From Circinella umbellata (taxonomy: Eukaryota; Mucoromycota; Mucoromycetes; Mucorales; Lichtheimiaceae), in the NCBI GenBank assembly GCA_025093555.1, contig JAIWNF010000065.1:62001-126000 (forward strand): a DNA stretch of 64,000 bases, given 5' to 3'. Shown here in pieces: positions 1 to 11,889 of this stretch. The translations under genes and the position numbers were made by a program. Below the pieces are notes generated by a model. That model did not search any database. It was not told where the DNA came from and worked only from the letters and a program-made list of their open reading frames with translations. The first letter of the stretch is position 1. Every line of letters starts with the position of its first letter.

Positions 1-703
1 TAAAGGGGAAAAAGAAGAACATGGATGACACATACCAGCGACTCTGTTACGTTCAAGTAGCTTTTTACGCTGCTCATGTTCCTCTTCGTCCTCATCAAAA
101 TGCTCAGATGCTCGACGTTTACGACCAACTGTTGTTGAAGCTATTGTAGTAGTAGATTTTGGTGGTGATGGAGGAAGCTCAAGCTGCTGCGTTGTTGCTA
201 TAGTATTTGTGGTACTAGTTTGAAGAGGAAGCCGCGACGAAATGTTGGTACTAATGGTAGGAGTACTTGTAGTGATGGCAGCATTGCTGGTGACAAAAGG
301 AGTCTGATCAAATGACGATGGAATAGCAGGTGGAGTTGGAGGTTGACGGTATTGTTGTTTCATTGTTGGAATCAAGGGTACATGACTAGGATAGTAAGGT
401 GTGGTAAAAACATGTTGTGCATAAGGGTGTTGCTCAGAAGTATTACTATGTTGCTGATTAGACCACGGAGGTGTTAGCGGCATACAACGGTTACTATTGT
501 TGACTGGATCTTCATTAACAGGTGGAAAGTATCCAGCAGCATTGCATTCCAAGAGGAATCGGGTGGGTGTATTCAAAGGTGGTTGTTCTGAAAATCGAGT
601 AACAAAAATAAATAATCCGGAGAGTTAATAATCAAAGATTTTAACGTTGGTTGTAGTCTGAACGGAATATTTCTTTTTTTTTCTTTTTTTTACCTGCATT
701 CAT
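1..703 (-). CDS. ATF/CREB-type bZIP transcription factor, 3' end cut by window
   Basis: Two exons are visible on the minus strand: 703-694 (codes MNA plus one base) and 587-36, joined across a short intron. The protein is proline/serine/threonine/glutamine-rich. It then has a basic patch (GRKRRASEHFDEDEEEHEQ) followed by KKLLERNRVA, the start of an ATF/CREB basic region. A GTATG donor at 35-31 interrupts the basic region just where the rest (normally A-x-K-C-R) and the leucine zipper would follow, so the DNA-contacting half and the zipper lie outside the window. Fungal relatives such as Atf1 act in stress responses; that role is family knowledge. The ATG at 703 is chosen because it precedes a clean donor and gives continuous frame. 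Zipper and dimerisation class cannot be judged. Confidence 0.8.
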
Positions 704-1571
704 AGTGAGATTATTTTTGAAAGCAAATGGTTATTTTGATCCAACTTTTTGTCCAATGTATGTTGTCGAAAAAAAGTAGTAAGATTACAAAAGAAGAAGA
801 AAAAGAAAAAGAGATAAAGAGAAAAAAAAAGTAAAAAAAAATCAGAACGAATTTATATTTCTTCTCCACTGAATATAAATATGTATACATGTATATATGC
901 TGGGGTAAAGTTGGCTTCTTGTGTTGGGGGGGGGATTAAGTGTGTCCGCGCGCGTTTGGTAAATTCGGGATTTGGGGGGGGGACATTTGCTGCATTACAA
1001 TTGAGATTTCTAGTGATACCATGATGTAATTGGGTTTGTGAATTTGGATAGAGAGAAATCGAAGATTTCCTTTTGTAGGTCTGTGCTGATATCATGACAG
1101 CTCAATGAACATCGTTTTACCTCTCCCCCCAAAGGTAAAAGGGCTCCCGAGGCGCCTTTTATTATTACTGCTATTACAATAGCACTGAAATAAAAAAAAT
1201 TACTCGTATTCTATTTCTCATATATTCAACAACTGACTGGAGAAGACTGTTGCTGATACTTTTTGTATATATAATTTCCGTTTAAAAAAGAACGTTAGAT
1301 TGAATAGTACGAGAAATACTGGCAGACAAAAGAGACTTGTATATAAATACGGCCGTAGTTTTTTTTCTAAATGCTTTTTTTGTTATTTTCTTTTTCTCAC
1401 TCGTTATCGGAATTTGTAGTAAGTGCGCTACTTTTTTATTGTTGGGGGGAGGAAGAAAGGAAAGACGAAGGAGAATATTAAGGCGATTTGTGGTGCATGT
1501 AAGAAAAAAAAAAGGGATGCCTTATTAATTGATTTAGGTAATCTATCAGACAGAAAAAAGAATAGCAAAAC
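704..1571. promoter_or_regulatory. Divergent intergenic region between bZIP and forkhead genes
   Basis: This 868-bp region separates two divergently transcribed transcription-factor genes and must hold both promoters. It has two runs of G near 927-935 and 974-982, an A/G-rich stretch near 785-840, and TATATAAATA near 1338. Short open frames here show no recognisable protein. No specific binding site could be assigned. Confidence 0.5.
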
Positions 1572-2263
1572 ATGGCACAACAGACCACATCAGTCACTCA
1601 TGTCACCAATGCGATTCCTAAAGATGAAAAAGTTTTCCCACCTACTTGGAAAACGGACCATTATATTCATCATCAGCCAAATGATCCATCAACATTACAA
1701 CAACAAAACAATTTTTCACCCTATTATGCAGCATCAGCATCAGCGGCAGCGGCAGCGGCAGCAGCAGCTGCTGCTGCTGCTTCTAACAATAGCAGTAATA
1801 ACGGTGGTTTTCGAGTACGTCAACATCCTCCTCCATCTTATCTTCAACAACAACAGCAGCAGCAACAACAACAATACCACATGCCTTCTCAAGCCCCTCC
1901 TCCACATCCACAAGGAAACACTCAGCATCACAATACCCAATACTACTACCCAAACTATTCCCACGGATACCTACAACAAAATATGATGGATCCACAGCCA
2001 CCGCAGCAACAAGCTCCGCAACCAGCTCAACAACAACAACATATAATGAACCGGCCTGTGCGAAAAAGAAGGCGTCCCCCACACTCATATGCGTCATTGA
2101 TTGCACAGGCTATTTTGACATCGCCTGAACAGCGATTAACTCTCCGGGAAATATATGAATGGATTCAAACTCGATACCCTAACTTATACGAAGCTAACGA
2201 AACTGGATGGCAGGTGTGTATAACATTTTCTTCTCGTTCTTTTACATGTAAATATCGTACGGG

Positions 2264-2320
<57 letters not shown>

Positions 2321-3120
2321 AATATATATATATATATATATATTATCTCGGTCGCTTTTTTATTTTCAATGTTTTTCTCATACACAAATGGAATAAAAAA
2401 AAACTGGAATTTTTTTAGAATACCATACGACATAATCTCTCATTGAATCGATGTTTTATGAAACTTCCGCGGACCCAACAAGATGGTAATCGTAATAAAG
2501 GAAGTAAAGGTGGATACTGGGCTGTTGATATTGATAAATTGAGCCATACGAATTTTGGTCGACAAATTATTGATTCTGGGTTTCTGGGTAATTTGGAATA
2601 CTGGCAACAGCAACAAACTTTAGAAGAGCAACGTCAACGGCATCGATCTTCGTACAGAGGATTTGATATAACTACAGCTAACAATGACAATAATCATCAT
2701 TCATCACAACAACAGCAGCAACAACAGGTGGATGATTTTGATTTCGACAATTTAGTAGCACCACCCCCTCCTCAATCAAATGATCAACAAGATGCTACGC
2801 GTATGTATACGGATGAAAGTGACAGGTCGTTTCTGACACGTATTAAACGTCCATTGTCGGCCTTGTCATCCTCATTCAATACAAGCACAACAAAAACAAG
2901 TTCGGTCCGAGATTCCATGTCACCTGGATCGACCACATCGAGTAGCATGAGTACACCCATGTTACCCTCCTCTCATGCTAATAATAGTAATACAGCTACC
3001 ACATCTACCACAACAAATAACAATAATAATGCTCTTAAGTTTGAATTGACTCATCATCACCCAAATGATAATCCACTGATGAATCCGTCTCTTATGCGTG
3101 TCAATAACATAATCAATTAA
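1572..3120 (+). CDS. Forkhead (winged-helix) transcription factor
   Basis: Exons are 1572-2213 and 2419-3120, giving 447 residues. The N-terminal half is low complexity: an alanine run from about residue 56, polyglutamine near 95 and many His/Pro/Gln. The forkhead domain begins after the basic stretch [20 protein letters not shown] (about residue 160) and continues across the splice as [16 protein letters not shown], the canonical recognition-helix signature, then [11 protein letters not shown]. The C-terminal third is Ser/Thr/Asn/Gln-rich with another polyglutamine run, as in activation domains. The domain shows it binds DNA in the nucleus; targets cannot be inferred. The intron falls inside the forkhead domain just before the recognition helix and carries long TC and TA repeats. 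Confidence 0.92.
2269..2341. repeat. TC then TA dinucleotide microsatellite in forkhead intron
   Basis: About 24 TC units (2269-2317) are followed by about 10 TA units (2321-2341), inside the single intron of the forkhead gene. The TC tract is about 100 nt upstream of the acceptor at 2417-2418. Such tracts are length-variable, so this is a possible polymorphic marker. Confidence 0.95.
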
Positions 3121-6100
3121 GTAGCTATTCAACTACTACGATAGTTATATGCTATATGCATAATATATACTCTATTTTTTAGAGCTTCCTTGAGAGATGT
3201 TTTTTTTTAGTATATAATGATTCAGCTTTCTTCTTTTTATTTTAATATTACTTATAATCCTTTACTACCATCCGTAATATCTATTTCCTCCCTTTCTTCT
3301 TAACTGCTAGTGTAATCCTCCCCCTCTTTTTTTTTAATTTGTTGTTTTAGTTAAGTTTATAAACATTAAAATGTTCGGGTTTTCAGATAATTCTTTTTAT
3401 TTCTTTCATTTTTTTATGATGATGATGATAGCGGTGGTGAAATAAAACTTTAGTGAGAAAAAAAGCGCGCTAAAAACGATAAATTGGATTTTCCCGATTT
3501 AGTTGCGGTGATAGAAAGTCGATGAAGGATATAGAAATATAACACTAAAGCCCAAGAATGACGATCCACCATATATTTCAATATATAACAACAAAGAAAG
3601 GGTTACTAACAGGTCTTTTAACACTATTACTGGCGACACTCTCAATTCATTTTCTGCTTTTTGTTGTTATCATTTAAAAAGCATAAAAAAAACAGCAAAG
3701 CTAGAAGCGGCTAAGGAACCACGCGTTTTTCATTTTGTATGATTTATGTGATACTACAGTATCAGTTCGTTGTATCGCAGAATAATATTCACAATAAATA
3801 AAGGAAATGCCCTTTTATGTTTATCTATTTATCTCGTGTAAGTTATATGCGGACTATTTATTATATAATCACTGGTACAAGCAGGATCCTCACACATTTT
3901 TTTTCTCAACGCATCGGATAAAGCGGAATAGAAATTTTACGGTCTAGTAAATTCTCTGTGATTACAATTGTTACAGTATATATGTAGTTACCGTTCCCAC
4001 CAATTTCCTGCAACCAACGAAAGAAAGCTAAAAAATCAGAATTTATGTGTGCTTTGCATATGTATATAAGTGTGTATGCGTGTGTATGCGTGTGTGTATA
4101 TATAAGTGCTTATTTTATTTATTTTTCGTTATGTTCGATGATAATTATCGAACTGTCATCAAAGCGTTTAACAGGATCATTGTAATACTACGTATTGGTA
4201 AAGTTTACTAATGAGAATTCTAGTAGTAGCATCCCAAACGGTGTTATTGTTGCGCGCCAATTTCAGAATCTACATCATGATTCGTCTTGCGGATTCAGCA
4301 GTATAGCATCAGTTATCCCGAGAAGGAGAGAGTTACAGAGATTGGGACCGTGTGCTCTTTCTTTTTTTTTTATAGCTCCATAACTGTAAACTAAATACAA
4401 ACTAACATACCTCATATGAAACACGTACTCACTATACAAAAAGAAATGTTTCTAAGCGACGCTGATGTAGGGCATGTCAATTTATTCTTTAGCAGTAAGC
4501 TCGCATAATATAACTTAGGACACTGCCTATTAATACTATCATTTTCTCCTAATGATTCGCGGCCAAATTATTATCCTGTGTTTATATCATAAAAATATTT
4601 ATATAAACATCTACAGTTTTTTTTAGAAGACTGAACAAAACAAGAAAATTGGAAACTGCGATCAGGATTAAATAAACAAATGTTCTTTGGCAAGTATTTG
4701 TACCACCTTTTAATAGATTATCTAAAATAGGAAAACAAGCAAAATATGAAACAACAGACCATTATGTACGTACAAAAATATTTCTGCTATTCTAGCAAAA
4801 AGTCAGAACAAGTATTTAAAAAATTTCTTACTGATTTTTCTACATTAGAATGATTCTGTTCTATCTTTGTAGTAAGAAAACTGTCCATGTTCATTTATTA
4901 GCTTGTTTTTTAGTTAATTAAACCCGAGGACGCAACTGGTAACACCAATACACTATTCACACCCCTTCAAAGAGCTATATTTTATTATACATGCATACGT
5001 ATCACATAAATAACCCTTCCCCCAGTATAATTTATATTATAAAATTGCGTTCCATCACTCTGTATCTATTAATTTTACGTTTCCGAACTTCTAAAGTTTT
5101 CCCATGTTTTATAAATTGTCATTAGTTTACAAAATGGAATCATTATACTACACTATTTAATTAGAATGACAACAACGAAAACAAAAACAGATGATCAAAC
5201 AATGTCCCTATTAATATTATTTGATAGCGTGATAATGCTAAAACTTTCAGCATTAGTTATTTTTGTACTTTTATTGATGCCGTTTAATAGGTACAATACC
5301 CAGAAACCCAGGAAAAAAAGAAAACAAAACATTTTTCTAGACAATATTTCTTAAATAAGAAATGTATTCTCATGATTCGAGTTTATAAAGTAAAAAAGTT
5401 TTAACAAATTTAACACTGTTTTCTGAAAACTATCATTTATTTCTTCGTGTAACAGAAAAATCATGGGGTGGGAATTGCCAGTTTTTTATTTATTTAAATA
5501 TATTGCTTGATCCGCTGCAGGTTAACATTCTCGAATTTTTGATAAACTGACAATCTTTATGCTAAACAATAGGTTTTTATTTTCCCAGAAAAAGGACACG
5601 ATGCATTTTCTCATGCATATTCGGGTAGAAAAAAGAAAAAAAAAAGGCAATTCTTCATGCAAATCATAATATTATATAACCGCCATCATGCAGCTTTAGT
5701 ACGATAGCAGATATAATACAAGTCAAACTTGTTTACTATTATCCTCCCACCATATTTAATCAACATTGATAAGAAAAAAGATTGTACTGTTAGTAATTTT
5801 TTTTTCATATAATTACTATACTAAAAACGATAAAAACTAAAATGAACTTGTACGTAAGAGTTGTTTTTCTTTCATCATAATTGGTTTAGCCCAACATTGT
5901 AATCCATGCATTCAATCGACACAGTTGTATAAAAAAAAAACTAACTCTTTTTTCATGAAGTGTATCTTGTTAGCAAGATACCAATGTTCGGTAACCTGCG
6001 CAAGTTGAATTTTTTTGTGCGTACATTAAATAGGATGTAGGTAACAGCGTATTTTGTTTTGTTAATGCCGCATTATTAATATGAATATTATTTCTCAAGC

Positions 6101-8274
6101 TATTAAAAAATAATCATGTGTACGCTGATCTTTCTTGTCTCTTTTACGTTTCATTACGAAAAATAGTGCACAGATGATATTTACAAACATTAGAATAAAA
6201 AATAATTTTCCGTTTAAGCTAATGAGTACCATTTCTGGTTACCATCTGTTAATGAAAAAGTCATGTTGCCTCTCTCTATTGCATAGGTACTATTATTTAT
6301 TCATTATGCACAATTTTTACTGTTGTACGTAAAACGAACAGTATGTATAAAAGTAGTATATTAGTAATGTTTCAGTGACGGATGGATTATATGTAAATTA
6401 TTTAAGCAGTCATTAGATGGATATGGAAGCTCGTCTAATAAAAAGCTGCTATTTAATTTGATCATTGCTTCTCTCGTTCTTTCAAAATGTGTGGTGCACG
6501 AGTAGCTATGAAAAGAAGATAAATAAAAGGAGCTTAAAAAAAGTACAATTTTTTGTTTGGGACCAATCCATACTTATTGAAAACGTAGCCGTAGTTGTCG
6601 TTATTCTTATGGTGTATATAATTAGCCTTTTAATATAATTTTCTGTTTCAAAAAAAAAAGCTGTGGTCATAATGGCGTATTTCTTTTACGAAATATAATA
6701 ATGAAGTGGTCGCTTAATCTTTTATTTTTTGTGCTCTTCTAATCCTGTTCTAAAGGAGATATATATATATTGCTACTGAGAAAAGAAAAAAATCTATCGA
6801 TGAAGGGAATAAACAAAAAAGACATGAGAAGGTGGTGGCCAGATGTAAAAAAGAAAGAAAAAGGAAAAAGTCCCAGTTACTCTTATTGTGGAAAGCAGTA
6901 AACTGTTTCTCTGTTTATGATAACAAGATCCTTCCAAGTTCATAGACACTGGATGATAATTTTAATACGAGCATCAATAAAAGTAGAATATATACATACT
7001 CGAGATGGTAGCATAATTTTTAAGACTCTCAGCAATAAGAAAAAAAAAGAGAGACGGCTTTTATTATTGCTAATCCGTTACATTGGTAGTAGTTAGTAGC
7101 AATAGTAACTATTATTGTTATTATACTCATTGGATCGGATAAGCCAAAAGCAAAATAAATTAATAGACTAGAATTTGATTATCATAGAAAGTGTTCCAGT
7201 GTTCTGGTTTCTGTCAAATGAAGGAGTAAAAATAGTCTCCACTAGAGACGAAGAACTGGTGCTCTTCTTGATCAAAAAATTGACCAAGCAGTATGTTCAT
7301 AATAATGGATGAGATAAAGATTTTATTGATCCCGTCTCAATTAAATTGTTCACTGGAATGTTTTATTACTGGCTGAACATCAGAAAAATATTAACAACAA
7401 CATGGATAAACATTAGTTTCAAATAGAAAAATTATGGTAGCAAGTGACTATGGTAATCAATACATAGTTTCTATTATTATTATTACTGTAATGTTGATTA
7501 GCAACCTTCAATAGTATAATCGAGCACATCATACAGCTAAAATGGATAGATTTTCGGAGTATAAGAATCGTTGATTCATGCTCAAATAAAGTATATATGG
7601 AGACGTTTTCTGTGGAATAGACAGGTGAAATTTTTGACTACATGTGGAAGAATCGGTATCCATGGAAGTAACAAATAAATCTAAGGCAATGACGGGTCCG
7701 CATAAAAAATTTCGAAGGCATAAGCACAGTCGAGAAAAAAAAAACGAGAGTTTTATGATATGTTCGTGGCGGATGAATTCGCCAAAAACTTGGTTTAATT
7801 GTCTTGTCTCACTGAAAACATGTTCAATTATTTTGGAATCATAGTAAGAGATTATTAATCCGGACCATATCTTATCCAAAGAGGAGATCTTTTTTTCTGG
7901 TTCTAACAATTTTTTATAGCTACGAAAGCTAAAAAATATTTGATGCGCTTTTAAAATCCAACAATCGCATTTTAGGGGTAATTTATAAACAAATTTCTAC
8001 GACGACTTAAGGAATTCTGACAGTGTATAAGTAGAATATATGATGGTATCTTATTTATTATGGCATTCTAAGTTGAAAATATGTTATATCCGTCATTTTT
8101 ATAAAGCTTGAATAGTGAAAGCACAAACTACTTTAGAGACACTTTGTGCCATAAAAGAGTAATCCTTTTCAAACTGCATTCGGCCCAAAGCCAAGTTTTA
8201 GACGGAGTTGGAAATGATAGCCGGTTAAGGAGACCGGCTGGATCCGTTGAGCTATTGATTTCCTCCTCTCAAAA
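3121..8274. other. 5.1-kb gene-free interval
   Basis: No gene could be supported here. It contains the 3' UTR of the forkhead gene, a TG/TATGCG-rich simple repeat near 4060-4108, and scattered short open frames without recognisable motifs. Those at 4195-4383, 5166-5354, 6135-6332 and 7529-7909 are low complexity or lack homology I know. The last ~100 bp is the RPS25 promoter/5' UTR, with a perfect inverted repeat AGCCGG/CCGGCT (8219-8224 and 8234-8239). The length is unusual because most intergenic gaps elsewhere in this window are below 1 kb. Confidence 0.6.
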
Positions 8275-9158
8275 ATGGTGAGTCTATATACATAATCAAG
8301 GGCGAAGAGAAAGAAAGGATGAAGTAGCGAAAGAAAGAGAACCAATCAACCCATCAATCATCAATATCAACAAACCTGACGAACAATAAAAGCGAATGGA
8401 TAGATGAATGGATGGATGGATAAATTACGATTCTTTAACGGATGGATTGGAAAACAGTTTGCAATATCGTTATGGATATAACAACGTATCAACCTTACAG
8501 CAATTATCTCTTTGTCTTCATTCTCACGCTATTCAACACTTTATCAACTTTCTTTTCGTCCTTATAAAATATATTGTATTCTCAATTTAGCGTTATAAAT
8601 GAAAAGAAAAAAAGTACTGAATGTTGTGTTCGTGCACGTAATTGTTTCTCTAGGGCAAGAAAGATCAAGTTCCCTCCTCCTCTTCCGGAGGCAAGAAGGC
8701 TAAGAAGGCAAGTAACATTCTTTGAGAAGAATTGGAAACAATAATGTTTGAATAAGAGAATTAATATTATTGTTTTTTTTTTGGCAATTTTATAGAAGTG
8801 GTCCGCCAAGAAGGTAAAGGACAAGTCCAACAACATGGTTGTTCTCGACAAGCCTACCTACGAACGTCTCTTCAAGGAAGTTCCTACCTACAAGCTTATT
8901 TCTCAATCCGTATTGGTTGATCGTCTTCGCTTGAACGGTTCCCTTGCTCGTGTTGCTATCCGTGAGCTTGAAGCCCAAGGTCTTATCAAGCCCGTCTTGC
9001 GCCACCACGCTCAAGTCATCTACAGTAAGTTTTTTTTTTTCAACAATATGTATCCAATTTAAGTACATAGTTTTTAATTGATTTTTTTTAAACATTATAT
9101 AGCTCGTGCTACTGGTGATGAAAAGAAGAAGGCCTCTGCTGGTTCTGATGAAGAATAA
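8275..9158 (+). CDS. RPS25: 40S ribosomal protein eS25
   Basis: Exons are 8275-8277 (only the ATG), 8654-8707, 8796-9024 and 9103-9158, giving 113 residues. The protein starts MGKKDQVPSSSSGGKKAKK, then KWSAKKVKDKSNN and VLDKPTYERLFKEVPTYKLI, followed by SVLVDRLRLNGSLARVAIRE, all eS25 signatures. It is a small-subunit protein of the head that contacts tRNA sites and is known for roles in IRES initiation (family knowledge). Intron 2 uses a GC donor (AAG|GCAAGT, 8708): splicing at the nearby GT (8712) would break the frame, whereas the GC site gives the conserved KKKWS junction. The first intron directly follows the start codon, a common arrangement in ribosomal protein genes. Length fits the family (105-125 residues). 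Confidence 0.96.
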
Positions 9159-9323
9159 AGAAATGAACAACAATAAAATGTTTTTTATAATACAATTTCT
9201 TGCACATACACATCTTTTCTTGTTATTATTATTTATTATTATTATTAAGATTGAAAAGAAAAAGGAAAGATGGGAAGGAATATATTATTATTATACAATA
9301 GTGATGTGCTTTATAGTTTTCTT

Positions 9324-9863
9324 TCATAAAGACCATTTCCACGAACCACTTTTACCACCCGATTTTTCAACCACACGAATACCTCCAATAACCATTTTCT
9401 TTGAAGAAGCTTTACACATATCATAAATTGTAAGTAAAGCTATATTTGTTGCTGTCAATGCTTCCATTTCAACGCCCGTTTTGCCTTGACAACGAACAAT
9501 AGACTCACATTCAACTCTATCGCTGGCTAGTCGCAAGTTTACATCAATCTTGTCCAACAATAAAGGATGACATAAAGGGATCAATTGACTTGTTTGCTTG
9601 GCTGCTTGTATCCCTGCAATTTGTGCTACACCAAGTACGTTACCCTTGGCAGTATGTAGTTCATTTTTTTCCAATAAATTATATGTTTCAGGGGGTAATA
9701 AAATGTAACCAATGGCACGTGCTTCACGACGTGTTATATTCTTGTCTGCTACAGAAACCATTTTGGCTTCACCTGTCGATGGATTCGTATGGGTTAATTT
9801 TGTAGAATAGTAATGACGATTACGACGTACAAGGAGGGGTAATAATCTCGAATGGAAAAACAT
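9324..9863 (-). CDS. moaC: Cyclic pyranopterin monophosphate synthase, MoaC type
   Basis: This is a single-exon gene of 179 residues. MoaC converts 3',8-cyclo-7,8-dihydro-GTP to cyclic pyranopterin monophosphate, completing step 1 of molybdenum cofactor synthesis. Recognisable blocks are MVSVADKNITRREARAIG, the substrate-pocket LCHPL and TGVEMEALTA, and YDMCKA, which holds the Asp and Lys equivalent to the catalytic pair of bacterial MoaC. The first ~28 residues (MFFHSRLLPLLVRRNRHYYS) are Arg-rich, free of acidic residues and amphipathic, a good mitochondrial presequence, consistent with step 1 occurring in mitochondria. It lies 176 bp downstream of moaA on the same strand. In animals and Aspergillus the two activities come from one locus or a fused protein; here they are separate reading frames. 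Confidence 0.95.
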   Translation of the reverse strand: MFFHSRLLPLLVRRNRHYYSTKLTHTNPSTGEAKMVSVADKNITRREARAIGYILLPPETYNLLEKNELHTAKGNVLGVAQIAGIQAAKQTSQLIPLCHPLLLDKIDVNLRLASDRVECESIVRCQGKTGVEMEALTATNIALLTIYDMCKASSKKMVIGGIRVVEKSGGKSGSWKWSL

Positions 9864-10039
9864 TTTTAAAGATAAAAATAAATAAAAAAGATTTTTTTTT
9901 TAAACAAAAAATGAGAAAACAATGTATTTATATACAAAAATAACAAGAAGATAGAAGAAGAGTGAAAGGGAGAGAAAGGGAGAAAGAAAGTTATTTACAA
10001 GATTTTTTTTTCTTATTTTTTTTTTAATAGAGATATTGT
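9864..10039 (-). other. Short moaA-moaC spacer
   Basis: Only 176 bp separate the moaA stop codon from the moaC start codon. The spacer is pyrimidine/purine-skewed and has no obvious TATA box. It must contain the moaA 3' end and either a very short moaC promoter or part of a shared transcript. Confidence 0.6.
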
Positions 10040-11555
10040 TTATCCACCTATTAAAATCATCGGTCTATTCTTTCTTGAGGCAAGTTCAACCATACCAGCA
10101 TGCTGTTTCTTCTTCTTACGAACAGCTGCTCCAATATAATATAATAATTCTTCTTGACTATAATCTTGTCTCATCATATCCCTTAATGAAACTTCTGTCG
10201 ATCCAAATAAACATACTTTAATACTTCCATCTGCTGTTATACGTAATCGATTACAGGTACCACAAAAATGATTTGTCATGGATGTAATGAATCCAATTCT
10301 TCCTTGATATCCAGGTACCTTATATGCCTATATTATTATTATTAGTATAGCAATAATTAATTAAAAAAAGTTCTATATTTTAGATAAGTGAATTACCTTA
10401 GTTGTATCATTTGGATCATCGACCAGTTTTTGCATACTACCAAATCGTGTTTCGATACGTTCTAAAAGTTCTCGATAGGGAACTAGTTTATCCTTATTCC
10501 ATCTATTACCTGTATACATAAATATTAGTATCACTTACTTTCATTGGTCTATTCATAAGTTTAGTTATTAATAAACATACCATCAAAAGGCATATATTCA
10601 ATAAATCGAACATTCACAGGATTTTTTTGAGTAAAAGCAACAAAATTTAATACTTGATTATCATTAATTCCACGCATCACTACACTATTGATTTTGACAG
10701 ATTTAAATCCCAGGTCTGTTGCTTGTTGAATGGAAGTTAAAACGTTATCAAATCCTTAATATTATGTAAAGAGATAAACGGGGTTAATATTTTATATTTT
10801 GTTTGTTATCCATATGAGCTAATTATCTATATCAAATCTATTTATCTATCCTATTTTCTTCTAATCTTACCTTTTCTTCTTGTCATAATTTCAAACATAT
10901 GTTTATCCAAAGTATCCAAACTGATATTTAATGAATCTAATCCTGCTTTATATAAAGCAGGTAATTTCCTTTTCAATGCTATTCCATTTGTTGTAATGCC
11001 AATACTTTGTAATCCATTATTTTTGAGTTCATTTAATCCACTTATAATATCTATTAAATCTGGACGAACAGTAGGTTCACCACCCGTTAATCGGATCTTA
11101 GTTACACCTTGAGATACAAATAATTGCGCCAATGAAAGAATCTCATCTGTTGTTAAGAGTTTATCATGTGAAGTCAAAGGAACACCTTCTTCGGGCATAC
11201 AATACGTACCTAAATTAAAGAATGTTATTACTTTTTTCTTTTTTTACCACCGAATAAAATAAAACATACATACATCGTAAATTGCATCTTTCTGTTAATG
11301 ATATACGTAAATAATTATGATGTCGACCAAAGGTATCCATTAAATGAGATGTTGTTTCTGAAGAAGAAGAAAAAGAAGATTGATCATTTTCTACAGGAGC
11401 AGAAACAATTTCTGGCTTTATATATTCAAAAAGATCAAAAAAAAATCTGTTGAGCTTATGAACCCTTATTATTGAAAATATAATTATTCTACCTGTAAGC
11501 TTGAAAAAGGTCTTCTTTGTGTTAAAGTACGTAATAAAGTAACGGAACGAAACAT
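10040..11555 (-). CDS. moaA: GTP 3',8-cyclase, MoaA radical SAM enzyme
   Basis: Exons are 11555-11493, 11415-11274, 11209-10871, 10754-10581, 10509-10397 and 10327-10040, giving 372 residues. The first exon encodes [20 protein letters not shown], a clear mitochondrial presequence. The radical-SAM 4Fe-4S site [13 protein letters not shown] (CxxxCxxC) is assembled across the exon 2/3 junction. [14 protein letters not shown] and [11 protein letters not shown] follow. The last exon has the second cluster ([12 protein letters not shown], then CLFG). The protein ends in Gly-Gly, which in MOCS1A/MoaA inserts into the active site and is essential. The enzyme makes 3',8-cyclo-7,8-dihydro-GTP, the substrate for moaC just downstream. 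A longer open frame reaching 11676 was not used because it reads through intron 1 and loses the presequence. Confidence 0.96.
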
Positions 11556-11889
11556 AAAAAAGGTTAAAAAAAATAAAAAATAGAAGGAAAAAGAAAAAGA
11601 AAAAATAAATAGCGTGAGCATTTTTTTGAGGTAATAAAAAAAGGGCTATCAAGTTTATTTTTACTCCGACCTCCACTCGAAAATTTATTTTTGTTATCTC
11701 TCTTTTTTTTTGTTATTACTTTTTCTGTTATAAACCCTTTTTTCTTTCCATCTTTTTTTCTTTTCTTTCTTTCCTTGTTTTCTTGCCTTTCTTTTTTATT
11801 ATTATTTATTATCTTTATTTAAAAAAAAACAAAGATTATTATTTTATATATAATTTATTAAATAGTTGATATTTTCAATTCCATATGAA
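11556..11889. promoter_or_regulatory. Divergent promoter region of moaA and the K+ channel gene
   Basis: This 334-bp region lies between divergently transcribed genes and is rich in T and A tracts (CT/TTTC runs near 11700-11800; TATATATAAT near 11846). No defined site was recognised. Confidence 0.5.

Noticed and set aside
1423..1986. Plus-strand 187-codon frame overlapping the forkhead exon
   Set aside because: It is an alternate-frame shadow of the Gln/Ala-rich N-terminus.
7529..7909. 126-codon minus frame and overlapping plus frame
   Set aside because: No recognisable domain, no splice context and no neighbouring homologous blocks; probably chance.
8278..8653. Intronic snoRNA in RPS25 intron 1
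   Set aside because: GATGA- and CTGA-like boxes occur but without correct spacing or a terminal stem.
11215..11676. Long minus-strand frame as the true moaA N-terminus
   Set aside because: It reads through a clean 77-bp intron and yields a hydrophobic, Phe-rich extension. The spliced model gives a proper presequence and the conserved radical-SAM motif.
11866..11889. Upstream TTG start for the K+ channel
   Set aside because: Eukaryotic nuclear genes start at ATG; the first in-frame ATG is at 11890.
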